Of a DNA stretch of 64,000 bases, positions 9,946 through 19,314 are shown piece after piece. Origin of the DNA: Bacteroidota bacterium (GTDB lineage: Bacteria; Bacteroidota; Bacteroidia; AKYH767-A; OLB10); the NCBI GenBank assembly GCA_016714535.1, contig JADKDR010000004.1:248001-312000 (forward strand). Reading direction: 5' to 3'. Below the pieces are notes generated by a model. It searched no databases, was not told the DNA's origin, and was given only the letters and a program-made list of their open reading frames with translations. A program made the position numbers and the translations under genes. Position 1 is the first letter of the stretch. Each line of letters begins with the position of its first letter.

Positions 9946-10284
9946 TTACTCATTGTGCGGAGGTTTTTTGCAACAGGAGTGTAGTTTCTCGTACGACTCC
10001 TTATTAGCAGGCACGCTGTCGGCATCATAGCCTAGGGTACTTATGGCTATTCGGATTTTATCGGGGTTGGTTTTGGCAGTATTATACACCACTTTAACCG
10101 TTGCCGACTTTACTTCCAGAGTTGCTAATGACACCCCTTTTTCGAAACGAAGTGCATCTTCAATCTTTTTTTTGCACATGTCGCACTGGGCAGATGTTTT
10201 TATAATCACGGTGTCTTTTTGCCCAACCACCGGATTTATAACCATTAAGCCAAGCACTAACAGCATCAACAATATTCCTTTCAT
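9946..10284 (-). CDS. Exported heavy-metal-associated (HMA) domain protein
   Basis: 112 aa: signal peptide (1-22), then an HMA ferredoxin-like fold with TSAQCDMCKKK (C34/C37, the CxxC metal site), the KVVYN strand and the STLGYDAD tail typical of CopZ/MerP domains. It ends with a C-terminal HSCCKKPP (C104/C105), a second possible thiol site. Export plus HMA suggests a periplasmic metallochaperone, most likely for copper. It is 88 bp upstream of the TlpA-like gene on the same strand and near the HYC_CC_PP-like/TonB pair, which supports a common metal-handling role. Confidence 0.88.
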   Translation of the reverse strand: MKGILLMLLVLGLMVINPVVGQKDTVIIKTSAQCDMCKKKIEDALRFEKGVSLATLEVKSATVKVVYNTAKTNPDKIRIAISTLGYDADSVPANKESYEKLHSCCKKPPHNE

Positions 10285-10382
10285 AGCTTTTTTTTAAAGC
10301 AAATATAACATCTGCTTCAGTATAAGAAATGATTCGAAGGTTAATTTTATAATTTCGCCCAATTAAAAATAACATAAGAAAA

Positions 10383-11318
10383 ATGATAACACCACCTTAT
10401 CTGAAACAGGGAGATAAAATTGGAATAATAGCACCAGCAAGAAGGGTAAGCCCTGAGGATATTACAGCCGGAATAGACGTATTACGCAATGCAGGGTTTG
10501 AAGTTGTTGAAGGAAAAAATTTGTATAACCAGATGAACATTTATGCTGGTACAGATAACGAACGTGCAGCCGACCTGCAAGATATGATAGACCGAAAGGA
10601 TATAAGCGCAATTATAGCTGCACGCGGAGGATATGGTTGCGTGCGTGTAGTGGATGATGTTGATTTTGCGCCATTAATAAATAACCCAAAATGGTTAATT
10701 GGCTTTAGCGATATTACTGTTTTTCATTCGCACCTGCACCACAACTACGGCATCGAAACCTTGCATTCGCATGTGCTTACATGTTACAAAGATTATGCAC
10801 CCAACAACCACACTATAGAGAGCCTGCTAGCAGCTTTGAAAGGAGAAACCTTACATTATACATGGCCAACCGATACCGACCATCAACACCTCAACAAGCA
10901 TGGCGAAATTACAGCAGAAATTATAGGAGGAAATTTATCTATCCTGCATAACTTAACAGGCACAAACAGCGACTTAGATGTTGCCGGAAAAATTTTATTT
11001 ATAGAAGATATAGACGAGCAACTTTATCATATTGACAGGATGATGGTTCACTTGAAACGCTGCGGAAAAATTGATTTGCTGGCAGGTTTAGTTGTAGGCG
11101 CCATGACGGATATGAAGGATAATGAAAAGGTAGCTTACGGTAAAAATGTATTTGAAATAATTCATGAGCACGTACATGAAATTGGATTCCCTGTAGTATT
11201 TGATTTTCCTGCGGGGCATCAACCTGAAAATGCTGCTTTAATTCTGGGAAGAGAAGTTACCCTTTCTGTAACTGAAGATGGTAATAGCCTGCTGTTTCAC
11301 GAAGGCGATTTATCTTAG
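10383..11318 (+). CDS. ldcA: LD-carboxypeptidase (peptidase family S66)
   Basis: Cleaves the L-Lys(or meso-DAP)-D-Ala bond of tetrapeptides during murein recycling, in the cytoplasm. The 311-aa protein has the family layout: KIGIIAPAR near the N-terminus, ARGGYGCVRVVDDVDF, the nucleophile Ser109 in IGFSDIT, the catalytic Glu region FIEDIDEQLYHIDRM, and the catalytic His in DFPAGHQPEN. No signal peptide is present. Its TAG stop (11316-11318) overlaps the TAA of the convergent MBL-rhodanese gene, leaving no room for a terminator between them. Some S66 members act on other substrates (MccF-like), but the length and motifs fit LdcA. Confidence 0.93.
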   Translation: MITPPYLKQGDKIGIIAPARRVSPEDITAGIDVLRNAGFEVVEGKNLYNQMNIYAGTDNERAADLQDMIDRKDISAIIAARGGYGCVRVVDDVDFAPLINNPKWLIGFSDITVFHSHLHHNYGIETLHSHVLTCYKDYAPNNHTIESLLAALKGETLHYTWPTDTDHQHLNKHGEITAEIIGGNLSILHNLTGTNSDLDVAGKILFIEDIDEQLYHIDRMMVHLKRCGKIDLLAGLVVGAMTDMKDNEKVAYGKNVFEIIHEHVHEIGFPVVFDFPAGHQPENAALILGREVTLSVTEDGNSLLFHEGDLS

Positions 11319-12745
11319 CTAACAACTTTGCTTTGACAAACAAAATCAGACGTGGGCACCGGAGTCTTTTTTATTGCATTAAAACCGCCCTCAACCTCTG
11401 AAAAGTTATGATATCCGCGTGCTTGTAAAATGCTTGCAGCAATAGCGCTGCGATAACCGCCTGCGCAATGCAGGTAAAAATGCTCATTCGGTTTTATATC
11501 TTTTATCCAATCGTTAATAGAGGCCAATGGCATATTGTAGGCTTCGTTAATATGCTCAGCAGCATATTCGCTGTTTTTGCGCACATCAATTACTTTGTGT
11601 TGTTCATGCTTAAACTCACCGGCAAATTGCTCCGGACTAATTCTGTTTACTCTATCTGTTTCTTTACCTGCCTCTATCCAGGCAGTTATTCCATTTTGCA
11701 AATAGCCCAACACATTATCAAAACCTACTCGAGATAAACGCATGATGCTCTCCTCTTCTTTACCATGTTCGGTTATGAGTAAAATTCGCTGAGCCACATC
11801 GCCAATCATAGCGCCTGCCCACGGTGCAAAATCTCCTCCAATACCAATATTAATTGATTGCGGAATAAATGCCTTACAAAATTCACTGCTGTTGCGTGTA
11901 TCTAGTATTAATGCTCCGGTTTCCTCTGCTGCAGTTTCAAATTCAGTTGCAGTTAAAGCACGCATGCCTTGTTTTAGTATGCTTTCAAAATTTTGATAGC
12001 CGCTTTTGTTCATAGCTACATTTGCACCAAAATAAACCGGGGGCGGTAATAGCCCATCAGTAACCTCTTTAATAAATTCCTGTTCGGTCATGTCAGCACG
12101 CAGGGCATAGTTCAGTTGCTTTTGTAGTCCAATGGTACTAACTGTTTCCTTACTCATATTTTTTCCACAGGCACTTCCTGCTCCATGTGCAGGATATACA
12201 ATTACTTCATCAGGCAAAGTCATTACTTTATTACGCAATGATTGAAACAGGGTAGAGGCCAACTGCTCCTGCGTCATGGATGCTGCCTTTTGTGCGAGGT
12301 CCGGCCTGCCAACATCTCCAATAAAAAGTGTATCGCCACTAAACAAGGAGTGCGGTTTTCCATGCTCATCAAGTAACAGGTAGCAAGTGCTTTCCATGGT
12401 ATGCCCGGGCGTGTGCAATACCTTAATGCTAATGTTTCCCAACTTAAAAACTTGTTCGTCAGTTGCGCCAATGTAGTCAAAGGCTGGTGCAGCATTAGGT
12501 CCAAATACAATGGGTGCATTTGTTTGACGGTGTAGGTCAAGATGTCCACTTACAAAGTCTGCATGAAAATGCGTTTCGAAAATATACTTGAGCGTAACAT
12601 GGTCACGCTTTAGCTTTTCAAGGTAAGGTTGTGTTTCACGCAGGGGATCAATAATAGCAGCTTCGCCATTACTTATAATGTAATATGCGCCTTGCGCGAG
12701 GCAGTTGGTGTAGAGTTGTTCAACATGGAAAGATGGATTCGTCAT
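11315..12745 (-). CDS. MBL-fold persulfide dioxygenase-like protein with two rhodanese domains
   Basis: 476 aa, predicted cytoplasmic. Residues 1-230 are a glyoxalase II/ETHE1-type metallo-beta-lactamase domain (H59, H61, D63 and H68 in THFHADFVSGH, then HTPGHT and SGDTLFIGDVGRPD). The first rhodanese domain (about 265-360) has no cysteine in its active loop and should be inactive. The second (about 370-465) has C427 in LHCAGGYRSA. Related CstB/Blh-type fusions oxidise persulfides or handle thiosulfate, so sulfide detoxification is likely. An extra cysteine lies eight residues from the C-terminus (VCQSKVVS). The start at 12745 fits the family N-terminus; the frame is open 12 codons upstream. 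Confidence 0.92.
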   Translation of the reverse strand: MTNPSFHVEQLYTNCLAQGAYYIISNGEAAIIDPLRETQPYLEKLKRDHVTLKYIFETHFHADFVSGHLDLHRQTNAPIVFGPNAAPAFDYIGATDEQVFKLGNISIKVLHTPGHTMESTCYLLLDEHGKPHSLFSGDTLFIGDVGRPDLAQKAASMTQEQLASTLFQSLRNKVMTLPDEVIVYPAHGAGSACGKNMSKETVSTIGLQKQLNYALRADMTEQEFIKEVTDGLLPPPVYFGANVAMNKSGYQNFESILKQGMRALTATEFETAAEETGALILDTRNSSEFCKAFIPQSINIGIGGDFAPWAGAMIGDVAQRILLITEHGKEEESIMRLSRVGFDNVLGYLQNGITAWIEAGKETDRVNRISPEQFAGEFKHEQHKVIDVRKNSEYAAEHINEAYNMPLASINDWIKDIKPNEHFYLHCAGGYRSAIAASILQARGYHNFSEVEGGFNAIKKTPVPTSDFVCQSKVVS

Positions 12746-13072
12746 TCTCTGATTTTTTTTGGCAAAAGTATATAAAAACAAGATGTAGTTAGTTTATATA
12801 AACAATAGTCGCGGTATTCCGTTTCCATTATCTAGGTGTTTGGGTTCCAATAAAACAAGTAACCCTTTCTTCGGTAAAATTGTATCAGGCTAATTTAGGA
12901 TGATGATGAATATGATTGATGCACCCTTTCATTATTCTTCATGTCAAAAGAACTTCCTTCTAAAAACGTAGTATGTAAAAAAATTCGTTTGCCTTTTGTA
13001 ACTACCACCGTATACCATGCCTTAAATTTATTCGTTCTAATTTGGACTCGACACAAATTTAATTGGCTTAGC
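12746..13072. other. Intergenic region; possible small minus-strand ORF
   Basis: The 327-bp gap holds no recognised gene. A minus-strand frame (12895-13092, 65 codons, TTG start overlapping the end of fdhA) encodes a strand-like stretch (AWYTVVVTKGKRIFLHTTF), but it lacks an ATG and homologues are unknown to me. Positions 12998-13019 resemble the first two thirds of the recurrent 22-bp motif. Confidence 0.35.
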
Positions 13073-15805
13073 TTATCCTTTTGCCTCAGCAAGTATTTTA
13101 TGTTGTCCCTTGCTTTTACGAATGTTTACTGCAACAACTTTATACTCCGGGCACATGGCTTCGCTATCGGCAACGCTGCTGGTAAGGTCATTCATATGTA
13201 TATCAGGAAAATGAAAAGTACTTGATAATACTCCGGGGCGTACTTCATCACTAATGCGTGCTTTTACATCAATTTTTCCGCGAGCACTTATTACACATAC
13301 ATATTCTCCTTCGGCAATTTGATGTTTGGTTGCATCTTCAGGATGAATAATAAGCACATCATCTTTTAATATTTCAACATTCCCTGTTCTACGTGTCATA
13401 GTGCCACAGTTGTAATGCTCAAGCTCGCGATTGGTAGTCAGTATATAAGGAAACTCATCGGCATTTTTTACAATTTCTTCGGATTCGAGCCACGTGGCAG
13501 TCTGGAATTTTCCTTTGCCCCGTTTAAATGTATCGGTATGCAATATCTCTGTATCGCTACCATCAGGCAACACTGGCCATTGCTTGCCATTGTCGCCAAG
13601 CTCATCCCATTTTACTCCGGCAAAAAATGGTACTATCTGCGCTATTTCTTCGAGCAATGTTTTTGGATCATAATCCGCTTGAGCATAACCCATACGGTTC
13701 ATCAGGTCTATCACAATTTGTCCATCGGGTTTGGTTCCCGGCAATGGTTTTACCACTTCCTGCACACGTTGTATCCTTCGTTCGCCATTCGTAAAAGTAC
13801 CACTCTTTTCGAGGAACGATGAGGCAGGTAAAATGACATCGGCCATTTTGCTTGTTTCGGTCATAAATAATTCCTGCACAACCAGTAAGTCTAATTTACT
13901 CAGCGCATTTTTCACATGTGTTGTATTGGGATCGGTTTGCACATTATCCTCACCCATTATCCATAGCGCTTTGAGCTTGCCCGCCAATGCTGCATCATAC
14001 ATCTGCGGAATTTTATATCCTACATGTATAGGCAGTTTGGCTTTATAAAATTCTTCATAGCGGTGGTGATATTCGGTATTAGTAACATCCAGATAACCGG
14101 CACCCTGATGTGGTTGACAACCCATATCGGCAGCACCTTGCACATTGTTTTGTCCGCGTAATGGATTTACTCCTACACCACGCCTTCCAATATTTCCGGT
14201 TATCATAGCAAGGTCGGCAATAAGCATTACAGTATACGTTCCTTGCGAGTGCTCGGTAACACCCAGACCATGAAACGACATGGCATTAGGCGCACTGGCA
14301 TACGCCATGGCGGCTTTGCGAGCAAGCTCCTTTTTTACACCGGTAATTTTTTCAAGCTCGTCCATATTCTGTTTCAGCATGTGCTGTCGAAATTCTTCGT
14401 ACCCTTCGGTTCGATTTTCGATAAAGTTTTTGTCTTCGAGACCTTCGGCAACAATGTAATACAACAGCATATTTAGCATGGCCACGTTAGTGCCAGGGCG
14501 CAATTGTAAATGATAGGTGGCATACTCTGCAAGTTCAGTTCTGCGAGGGTCTATAACAATGCAGGTTTTTTTCATGGCCAACTGCTTAAGCTTGGCTCCA
14601 GTAACCGGATGTCCGCTTGTAGGATTGGCTCCAATTACCATGATGAGGTCAGTGTATTTAAGATCTTCGATGGAGTTAGTAGCTGCACCGGTACCAAAGG
14701 TGCGTTGCATTCCCAGTGCTGTTGGCGAGTGGCACACGCGTGCACAACTGTCAATGTTGTTAGTACCTATTACGGCTCTGAAAAATTTTTGCATCAAATA
14801 ATTTTCCTCATTCGTACACCGTGCCGATGAAATGCCAGCCAACGCATCGGGTCCATGTGTATTCTTTATCTCCGAAAATTTTGTTGCAACAAAATCATAC
14901 GCTTCGTCCCAGGTGGCGGGTTCAAATTTTCCATTACGCTTTATTAACGGTGTTTGTATACGCTCTGGATGTTTGTAAAATGAAAAAGCAAAACGCCCCT
15001 TGAGGCAGGTATGTCCCTGGTTTACTTCGGCATCATACGGTGCCTGTATCGACTTAACCTGTCCGTTATCTACGGCCACATCGAGGTTGCAACCAACACC
15101 ACAATACGTGCATATGGTGCGTACTTTTTTATCTATGGCAATTGATTTTGATTCAAACACATCCGATATAGCAGAGGTGGGGCATGCCTGTGCGCAGGCG
15201 CCACAACTTACACATGCCGATTCGAAAAATGTTTTGTTATCGCCTTTAACAATGTGACTATCAAATCCACGACCGGCCATGCTGAGCACAAATTGGCCCT
15301 GCACTTCATCGCAAGCACGCACACAACGAAAACAATTTATGCATTTCGAAAAATCGCTGGTCATATAAGGATGACTCAAGTCCTTTTCGCGGTTGAGGTG
15401 ATTTTTTCCTTCGGGATAGCGCACCTTGCGTATGCCCACACGCGCAGCTACGGTTTGTAACTCGCAATTATTGTTTACTTCACAGGTAAGGCAATCAAGA
15501 GGATGATCGGTAAGTACAAGTTCAATAATATTCTTGCGTAATCGTGTAATACGTTCGCTATCGGTGTAGATATACGAGTTTTCGATAACAGGCGTATGGC
15601 ACGAGGCCATTGCCTTTGCCGGACCGTTTTGCACAAGTGCCACATCTACGCTACATACTCGGCAAGAACCAAAAGGTTCAAGGTTAGGCGCATCGCACAG
15701 TGTAGGAACAAAGTCCTTACCAAAATGCCTGCGTACCAGTTTCAAAATAGTATCGCCCGACTGTATGGGGAATTTTTTATCGTTTATAAAGACAAATTTT
15801 TCCAT
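13073..15805 (-). CDS. fdhA: NAD-type formate dehydrogenase, molybdopterin alpha subunit
   Basis: Oxidises formate to CO2 and passes electrons to the FdhB diaphorase subunit. The 910-aa protein has a NuoG-like N-terminus: [2Fe-2S] ligands C37, C48, C51, C69; a His-Cys3 cluster H101, C105, C108, C114; two [4Fe-4S] sites (C155/158/161/165 and C198/201/204/208). The Mo-bisMGD domain follows with CTYCGVGC (C232/235/239, C267) and the Mo ligand C358 with catalytic H359 in CARVCHSPT. It therefore uses cysteine, not selenocysteine. No Tat signal is present, so it is cytoplasmic. fdhB ends 5 bp upstream and the two form an operon; no fdhD or molybdenum-cofactor genes lie in the window. Confidence 0.95.
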   Translation of the reverse strand: MEKFVFINDKKFPIQSGDTILKLVRRHFGKDFVPTLCDAPNLEPFGSCRVCSVDVALVQNGPAKAMASCHTPVIENSYIYTDSERITRLRKNIIELVLTDHPLDCLTCEVNNNCELQTVAARVGIRKVRYPEGKNHLNREKDLSHPYMTSDFSKCINCFRCVRACDEVQGQFVLSMAGRGFDSHIVKGDNKTFFESACVSCGACAQACPTSAISDVFESKSIAIDKKVRTICTYCGVGCNLDVAVDNGQVKSIQAPYDAEVNQGHTCLKGRFAFSFYKHPERIQTPLIKRNGKFEPATWDEAYDFVATKFSEIKNTHGPDALAGISSARCTNEENYLMQKFFRAVIGTNNIDSCARVCHSPTALGMQRTFGTGAATNSIEDLKYTDLIMVIGANPTSGHPVTGAKLKQLAMKKTCIVIDPRRTELAEYATYHLQLRPGTNVAMLNMLLYYIVAEGLEDKNFIENRTEGYEEFRQHMLKQNMDELEKITGVKKELARKAAMAYASAPNAMSFHGLGVTEHSQGTYTVMLIADLAMITGNIGRRGVGVNPLRGQNNVQGAADMGCQPHQGAGYLDVTNTEYHHRYEEFYKAKLPIHVGYKIPQMYDAALAGKLKALWIMGEDNVQTDPNTTHVKNALSKLDLLVVQELFMTETSKMADVILPASSFLEKSGTFTNGERRIQRVQEVVKPLPGTKPDGQIVIDLMNRMGYAQADYDPKTLLEEIAQIVPFFAGVKWDELGDNGKQWPVLPDGSDTEILHTDTFKRGKGKFQTATWLESEEIVKNADEFPYILTTNRELEHYNCGTMTRRTGNVEILKDDVLIIHPEDATKHQIAEGEYVCVISARGKIDVKARISDEVRPGVLSSTFHFPDIHMNDLTSSVADSEAMCPEYKVVAVNIRKSKGQHKILAEAKG

Positions 15806-15810
15806 CGTAT

Positions 15811-17463
15811 TTATTTTTTAAAATATGGAGAAAGTTCGTTACTAAAGTAGTTCAATGCATTTTTTACAGGCAATGGCAATCCACCGCCTAAGGCACACAA
15901 AGAACCTGTTTCTAATGTTTCGAGCAAGTCGGTAATGAGCTCGTAAGGAATTTTATAATCGCTGGTTTGTGCCTTATGCATAAGTTCGTAACCACGCGTG
16001 CTTCCAAGCCTGCACGGAAAACATTTGCCACAACTCTCATGCGCAGTAAACTGAAACAGGTGCTCAATGTATTTTATCAACGGAAAATTTTCGGGAATAC
16101 AAACCACCGAAGCATGACCGAGCAGGAATCCTTCTTTTGCAAATGTTTCGAAATCGATTGATAAGCTATCTATTTTTGAAATCGGAACAAGTCCTCCTAA
16201 AGGTCCTCCAATGTGCATGGCCTTAACAGGAAGTCGAAAGCCTCCTCCCAAATCATTTATAACTATTGATAATGGGGTGCCGCAATCTACTTCGTAAATG
16301 CCGGGTCTATTAAAAAACCCATCGAGTGAGACCAACTTGGTTCCGCTCGATTTGGCGCTACCAATTGCTGCATATGCTTTGCCCCCATGCTGCATAATGT
16401 ATGGCAGGTTGGCCAGGGTTTCTACATTATTGACTACGGTAGGCTTATTAAATAATCCTTGTTGTGTTGGGTACGGTGGGCGCACGCGCACCTCCGGACG
16501 TTGCCCTTCGATGGAGGAGAGCAAAGCCGTTTCTTCGCCACAAATATATGCCCCTTGTGCTTTTATTATTTTGAAATCGAAATTGAAGTTGGTGCCACAG
16601 ATATTATTGCCAAGTAATTTTAATTCACGCAGATGATTGATGGCTTCATCAATAATTGCAATTGACTCCGGATACTCGGCACGAATATAAACCACCCCAT
16701 ATGCCGCACCGGTAATGTATCCGGCTATCATCATTCCCATAAGCAAAGCGTGTGGGCGCTGCTCCATGATGTAACGGTCACTGTATGCTCCGGGGTCGCC
16801 TTCATCAGCATTGCAAACGATAAACTTGGTTGGGTCAGTGGTATTTTTACATGACTCCAATTTAAAGGCCATGCTAAATCCTGCACCTCCACGCCCACGA
16901 ATAGCGGAGTCTTTAAGTTGTGCTAATAACGCATCGGGAGATTGTGCCAGGCATTTTTTAAAAATATCATAATAGTCGCTTACCTCGCCATAAGGTGCAG
17001 TTAGTATTGCAGTACCATAGTTGCCTACATGATACTTTTCGGTGGTGCCGGTATCTTTTGTTCGTATAGTATCCAGGTTATCAATATCGCTACCCGAAAA
17101 ATTATGCCCTGCATAATGAAAGGCTGCGTTTTGATGACAACGCCCCAGGCAGCACATTTCCCCAATTTCATCGGCTTTAAAAGCTGCGCCTAATTTTGTA
17201 TGTACCTCCTGTTGTGTACCTGCCGTCATACATGCCGATCCATTGCAAACATATACTTTCTTGCCTTTGTTTTCGGGGCGCATAAAATCGTAAAAGGTAA
17301 CAGTACCATAAACATTCGCCATGCCTACGAGGAATTCTTTGCGGAGTTGTTCCATTTTTTCGGCAGTTGGTGTTCCCTGTTGCGATGCTGCAATACCTAA
17401 CTCTTCAAACAGATTATAGTTTAATCCTTTCCGTCCCGATAAGTCGCCCAAATTTTTTGACAT
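15811..17463 (-). CDS. fdhB: Formate dehydrogenase beta subunit (NuoE-NuoF fusion, NAD+ diaphorase)
   Basis: 550 aa that transfer electrons from FdhA to NAD+. Residues 1-150 are a thioredoxin-like NuoE domain with [2Fe-2S] cysteines in CNGSACMTAG and CCLGRC. Residues 160-550 are NuoF-like: GRGGAGFSMAFK (FMN/NADH binding), NADEGDPGAYSDR, GAYICGEETALL, and the C-terminal [4Fe-4S] motif ESCGKCFPCRLG. The fusion of NuoE and NuoF is common in soluble NAD-dependent formate dehydrogenases and hydrogenases; the directly following fdhA settles which. It is first in the operon and begins at ATG 17463. Complex I is less likely because no other nuo genes are present. Confidence 0.94.
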   Translation of the reverse strand: MSKNLGDLSGRKGLNYNLFEELGIAASQQGTPTAEKMEQLRKEFLVGMANVYGTVTFYDFMRPENKGKKVYVCNGSACMTAGTQQEVHTKLGAAFKADEIGEMCCLGRCHQNAAFHYAGHNFSGSDIDNLDTIRTKDTGTTEKYHVGNYGTAILTAPYGEVSDYYDIFKKCLAQSPDALLAQLKDSAIRGRGGAGFSMAFKLESCKNTTDPTKFIVCNADEGDPGAYSDRYIMEQRPHALLMGMMIAGYITGAAYGVVYIRAEYPESIAIIDEAINHLRELKLLGNNICGTNFNFDFKIIKAQGAYICGEETALLSSIEGQRPEVRVRPPYPTQQGLFNKPTVVNNVETLANLPYIMQHGGKAYAAIGSAKSSGTKLVSLDGFFNRPGIYEVDCGTPLSIVINDLGGGFRLPVKAMHIGGPLGGLVPISKIDSLSIDFETFAKEGFLLGHASVVCIPENFPLIKYIEHLFQFTAHESCGKCFPCRLGSTRGYELMHKAQTSDYKIPYELITDLLETLETGSLCALGGGLPLPVKNALNYFSNELSPYFKK

Positions 17464-17670
17464 AGCTATTTCTAATTTAAAGTTGTGGGTACTGTAAGTT
17501 GAATTCCTTTACCTTGATAATAGATGCTTCACATTCCGATAACGCATCAAGGTTTTTCAACTCCCCCCCCAATCAACCATTTCCCAAAAATAAAAAAATA
17601 AATCTATAGCCTACTAATTATTGCCGGGGGATGGATGAAATTAATAGGTATGTTGAAGAAATAGGACTAT

Positions 17671-18333
17671 TTAAAACGTGAATCCATAACCTACCGAAAA
17701 AATAAAATCTGTATCGTTTGCTTTAAGATTAAGCTCTTGATGAACAAAATAGAGCAAATCAAGTTGATGATGTCGGGTTACATTGTAAGAGAAGGCGGCT
17801 GAGGTTCGCATACCTTGCAGGTTGTTTAGTTGTCCAAGGCGATAAAAAATTTCTTCGCGTAAAGCAACCGAGTACTTTTTACTTAACTTGTAACGTACTT
17901 GCACCCGAGCACGCAACAAATCGCGCGTTTGGTGCTGATATGCTTCGGTTATAGCAATGCCATTGATGGTACTTTGATAACGCATGCGAATGCCAACTTC
18001 TACTTTTCCAATTTTTTTTTGTGCCGATAACTCGCCAATAAATCGTTGCCTGTCGTCATAAAAATTATCAAGGTTTCGGTTTTGCATAAAACGATATTGC
18101 CCACCTATAGTGAGCCATTTATTTAATTTGTAACCGGCAGCTATGCCTGTAAAGGCGCTGCCACATTCTGTAATATTGTTGTTAAACGTTAGTCGGTTGA
18201 TCAATGACACTGACAACCGCTTGGTTACCTTTTTTTCAATTTCAAGATTTAGGCGCAATCCGGCATCCTGCTGCTGACTGTAACATTCAGTGGCAACTAA
18301 TACGGCTAGGGTTACATTTATGAGGAAGCGCAT
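17671..18333 (-). CDS. DUF2490-like outer-membrane beta-barrel protein
   Basis: 220 aa with a signal peptide (1-19) followed by alternating beta strands (RLNLEIEKKVTKRLSVSL, GAAGYKLNKWLTIGGQY-like units) and a C-terminal strand FSVGYGFTF, as in outer-membrane barrels. It resembles DUF2490 proteins, whose function is unknown. Its start codon overlaps the stop of the gene before it by one base (TAATG), so translation is probably coupled. It is the last gene of a four-gene envelope operon (22212 to 17671). Confidence 0.75.
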   Translation of the reverse strand: MRFLINVTLAVLVATECYSQQQDAGLRLNLEIEKKVTKRLSVSLINRLTFNNNITECGSAFTGIAAGYKLNKWLTIGGQYRFMQNRNLDNFYDDRQRFIGELSAQKKIGKVEVGIRMRYQSTINGIAITEAYQHQTRDLLRARVQVRYKLSKKYSVALREEIFYRLGQLNNLQGMRTSAAFSYNVTRHHQLDLLYFVHQELNLKANDTDFIFSVGYGFTF

Positions 18334-18893
18334 TATTTATACTGATAAACTACTTTTTTGGTTGACACTACATTGCCTTCGGCATTGTAGGTAATTCGCT
18401 CGGTTAGCAGGTTCTTGTTATTATAAACATAGGTAGCACGCTTTTTAAGTTCTCCCTTTGTATTATAGGTGCGCGCTTCATCTTTCAAACCAAAACCATT
18501 ATAATGTAGGGTGGTGCGTTCTTTCAGCTCTCCGTTTTCATCGTATTCAAATTCTTCGGTTAAGTCGCCTAGATTATCAAACTGATAGTAGGTGTGTTTT
18601 TTTAACGAATTGTTTTTGCCATACTCCTTGTGTCTGATGATGTCATCCTGTTTGTTATACTCAAATATTTCTTTGCTAACCAAACTACTATCGGAATTAT
18701 ACTGCTCCTGACTTAGGATGTTTCCGTTAGTATCATATTCCGTAATCAAGGTTTTGCTTGTGTTTTTATCTTCCTTTTTTTCATAGGTCAGGGTTATTTC
18801 TTTTCGCACTCCGGCCTCGCGAATTACCTTTTTGGTTTGGGCGTACACGCTACCGCAAAACAACAGGCATACCATCCAACTAATTTTTTGCAT
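18333..18893 (-). CDS. Exported YD-repeat-like protein
   Basis: 186 aa with a signal peptide ending at VYAQ, then about eight degenerate units of roughly 20 residues of the form EYDxNGxL (EYDTNGNILSQEQY, EYDENGELKERTT, YNTKGELKKRATY, YNAEGNVVSTKK). This resembles RHS/YD or MORN-2/YwqK-like beta-hairpin repeats. The protein is too short to be an RHS toxin and has no toxin domain. It lies 7 bp after the lipoprotein gene and overlaps the DUF2490-like gene by one base. Function unknown; the operon suggests an envelope role. Confidence 0.7.
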   Translation of the reverse strand: MQKISWMVCLLFCGSVYAQTKKVIREAGVRKEITLTYEKKEDKNTSKTLITEYDTNGNILSQEQYNSDSSLVSKEIFEYNKQDDIIRHKEYGKNNSLKKHTYYQFDNLGDLTEEFEYDENGELKERTTLHYNGFGLKDEARTYNTKGELKKRATYVYNNKNLLTERITYNAEGNVVSTKKVVYQYK

Positions 18894-18900
18894 CCTATTT

Positions 18901-19308
18901 CTATTTAAAAATTATCATTTCACCGGCATCTACTTCTTGCTTGCGCTCGCTTATGCTAATCTTTTTTACTACGGCAGAGTCTTCAGGCAAAACCTGCTGA
19001 TTAACAATGGCAGCTGAATCTTTCGAATAAACATAAAGCGTATAATCTCCCTTATATAAATGCGGAAACTCAAACTCGCCATTATAGTTGGTTCGGATGC
19101 GTTCGCTATAGGTAAGGTCATCACCAAAAATAATATATACATCAGCATCGGGTACATACCCTTGCGATAGCAAGTTGGTAAATGTTGTATTATACTTGCG
19201 CGCATATACTTTACCCTTAATGCTTGCATCGCCTCCTATGCCTGGTTCCTTTTTACAGGATGTGGCCGCAAGGGCGACAATTACCATACACACAATAATT
19301 TTCTTCAT
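18901..19308 (-). CDS. Lipoprotein with carboxypeptidase-regulatory-like fold
   Basis: 135 aa. The N-terminus MKKIIVCMVIVALAATSC is a lipoprotein signal with the lipobox Cys18, followed by KKEPG. The mature part (IKGKVYARKY, PDADVYIIFGDD, RTNYNGEFEFPHLYKGDYTLYVY) matches the strand order of CarboxypepD_reg/Cna-B-like transthyretin folds. It is 6 bp downstream of the SBBP protein gene and 7 bp upstream of the YD-like gene, so it is in the middle of the operon. Function unknown; it is likely surface-anchored or periplasmic. Confidence 0.78.
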   Translation of the reverse strand: MKKIIVCMVIVALAATSCKKEPGIGGDASIKGKVYARKYNTTFTNLLSQGYVPDADVYIIFGDDLTYSERIRTNYNGEFEFPHLYKGDYTLYVYSKDSAAIVNQQVLPEDSAVVKKISISERKQEVDAGEMIIFK

Positions 19309-19314
19309 GCTTAT

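Noticed and set aside
12895..13092. A 65-codon minus-strand frame overlapping the fdhA end
   Set aside because: Its only start is a TTG inside fdhA and I recognise no family. It remains possible, so it is noted only in the intergenic entry.
13415..13822. Several 60-135-codon frames antisense to fdhA and fdhB
   Set aside because: They are opposite strongly conserved coding sequence and lack motifs, start signals or signal peptides.
13073..15805. Selenocysteine-containing formate dehydrogenase
   Set aside because: The Mo-ligand position is a normal Cys codon (C358) and no in-frame TGA exists.
18333..18893. RHS toxin or contact-dependent inhibition gene
   Set aside because: The protein is only 186 aa, has no toxin domain and no adjacent immunity gene; only the repeat style is similar.
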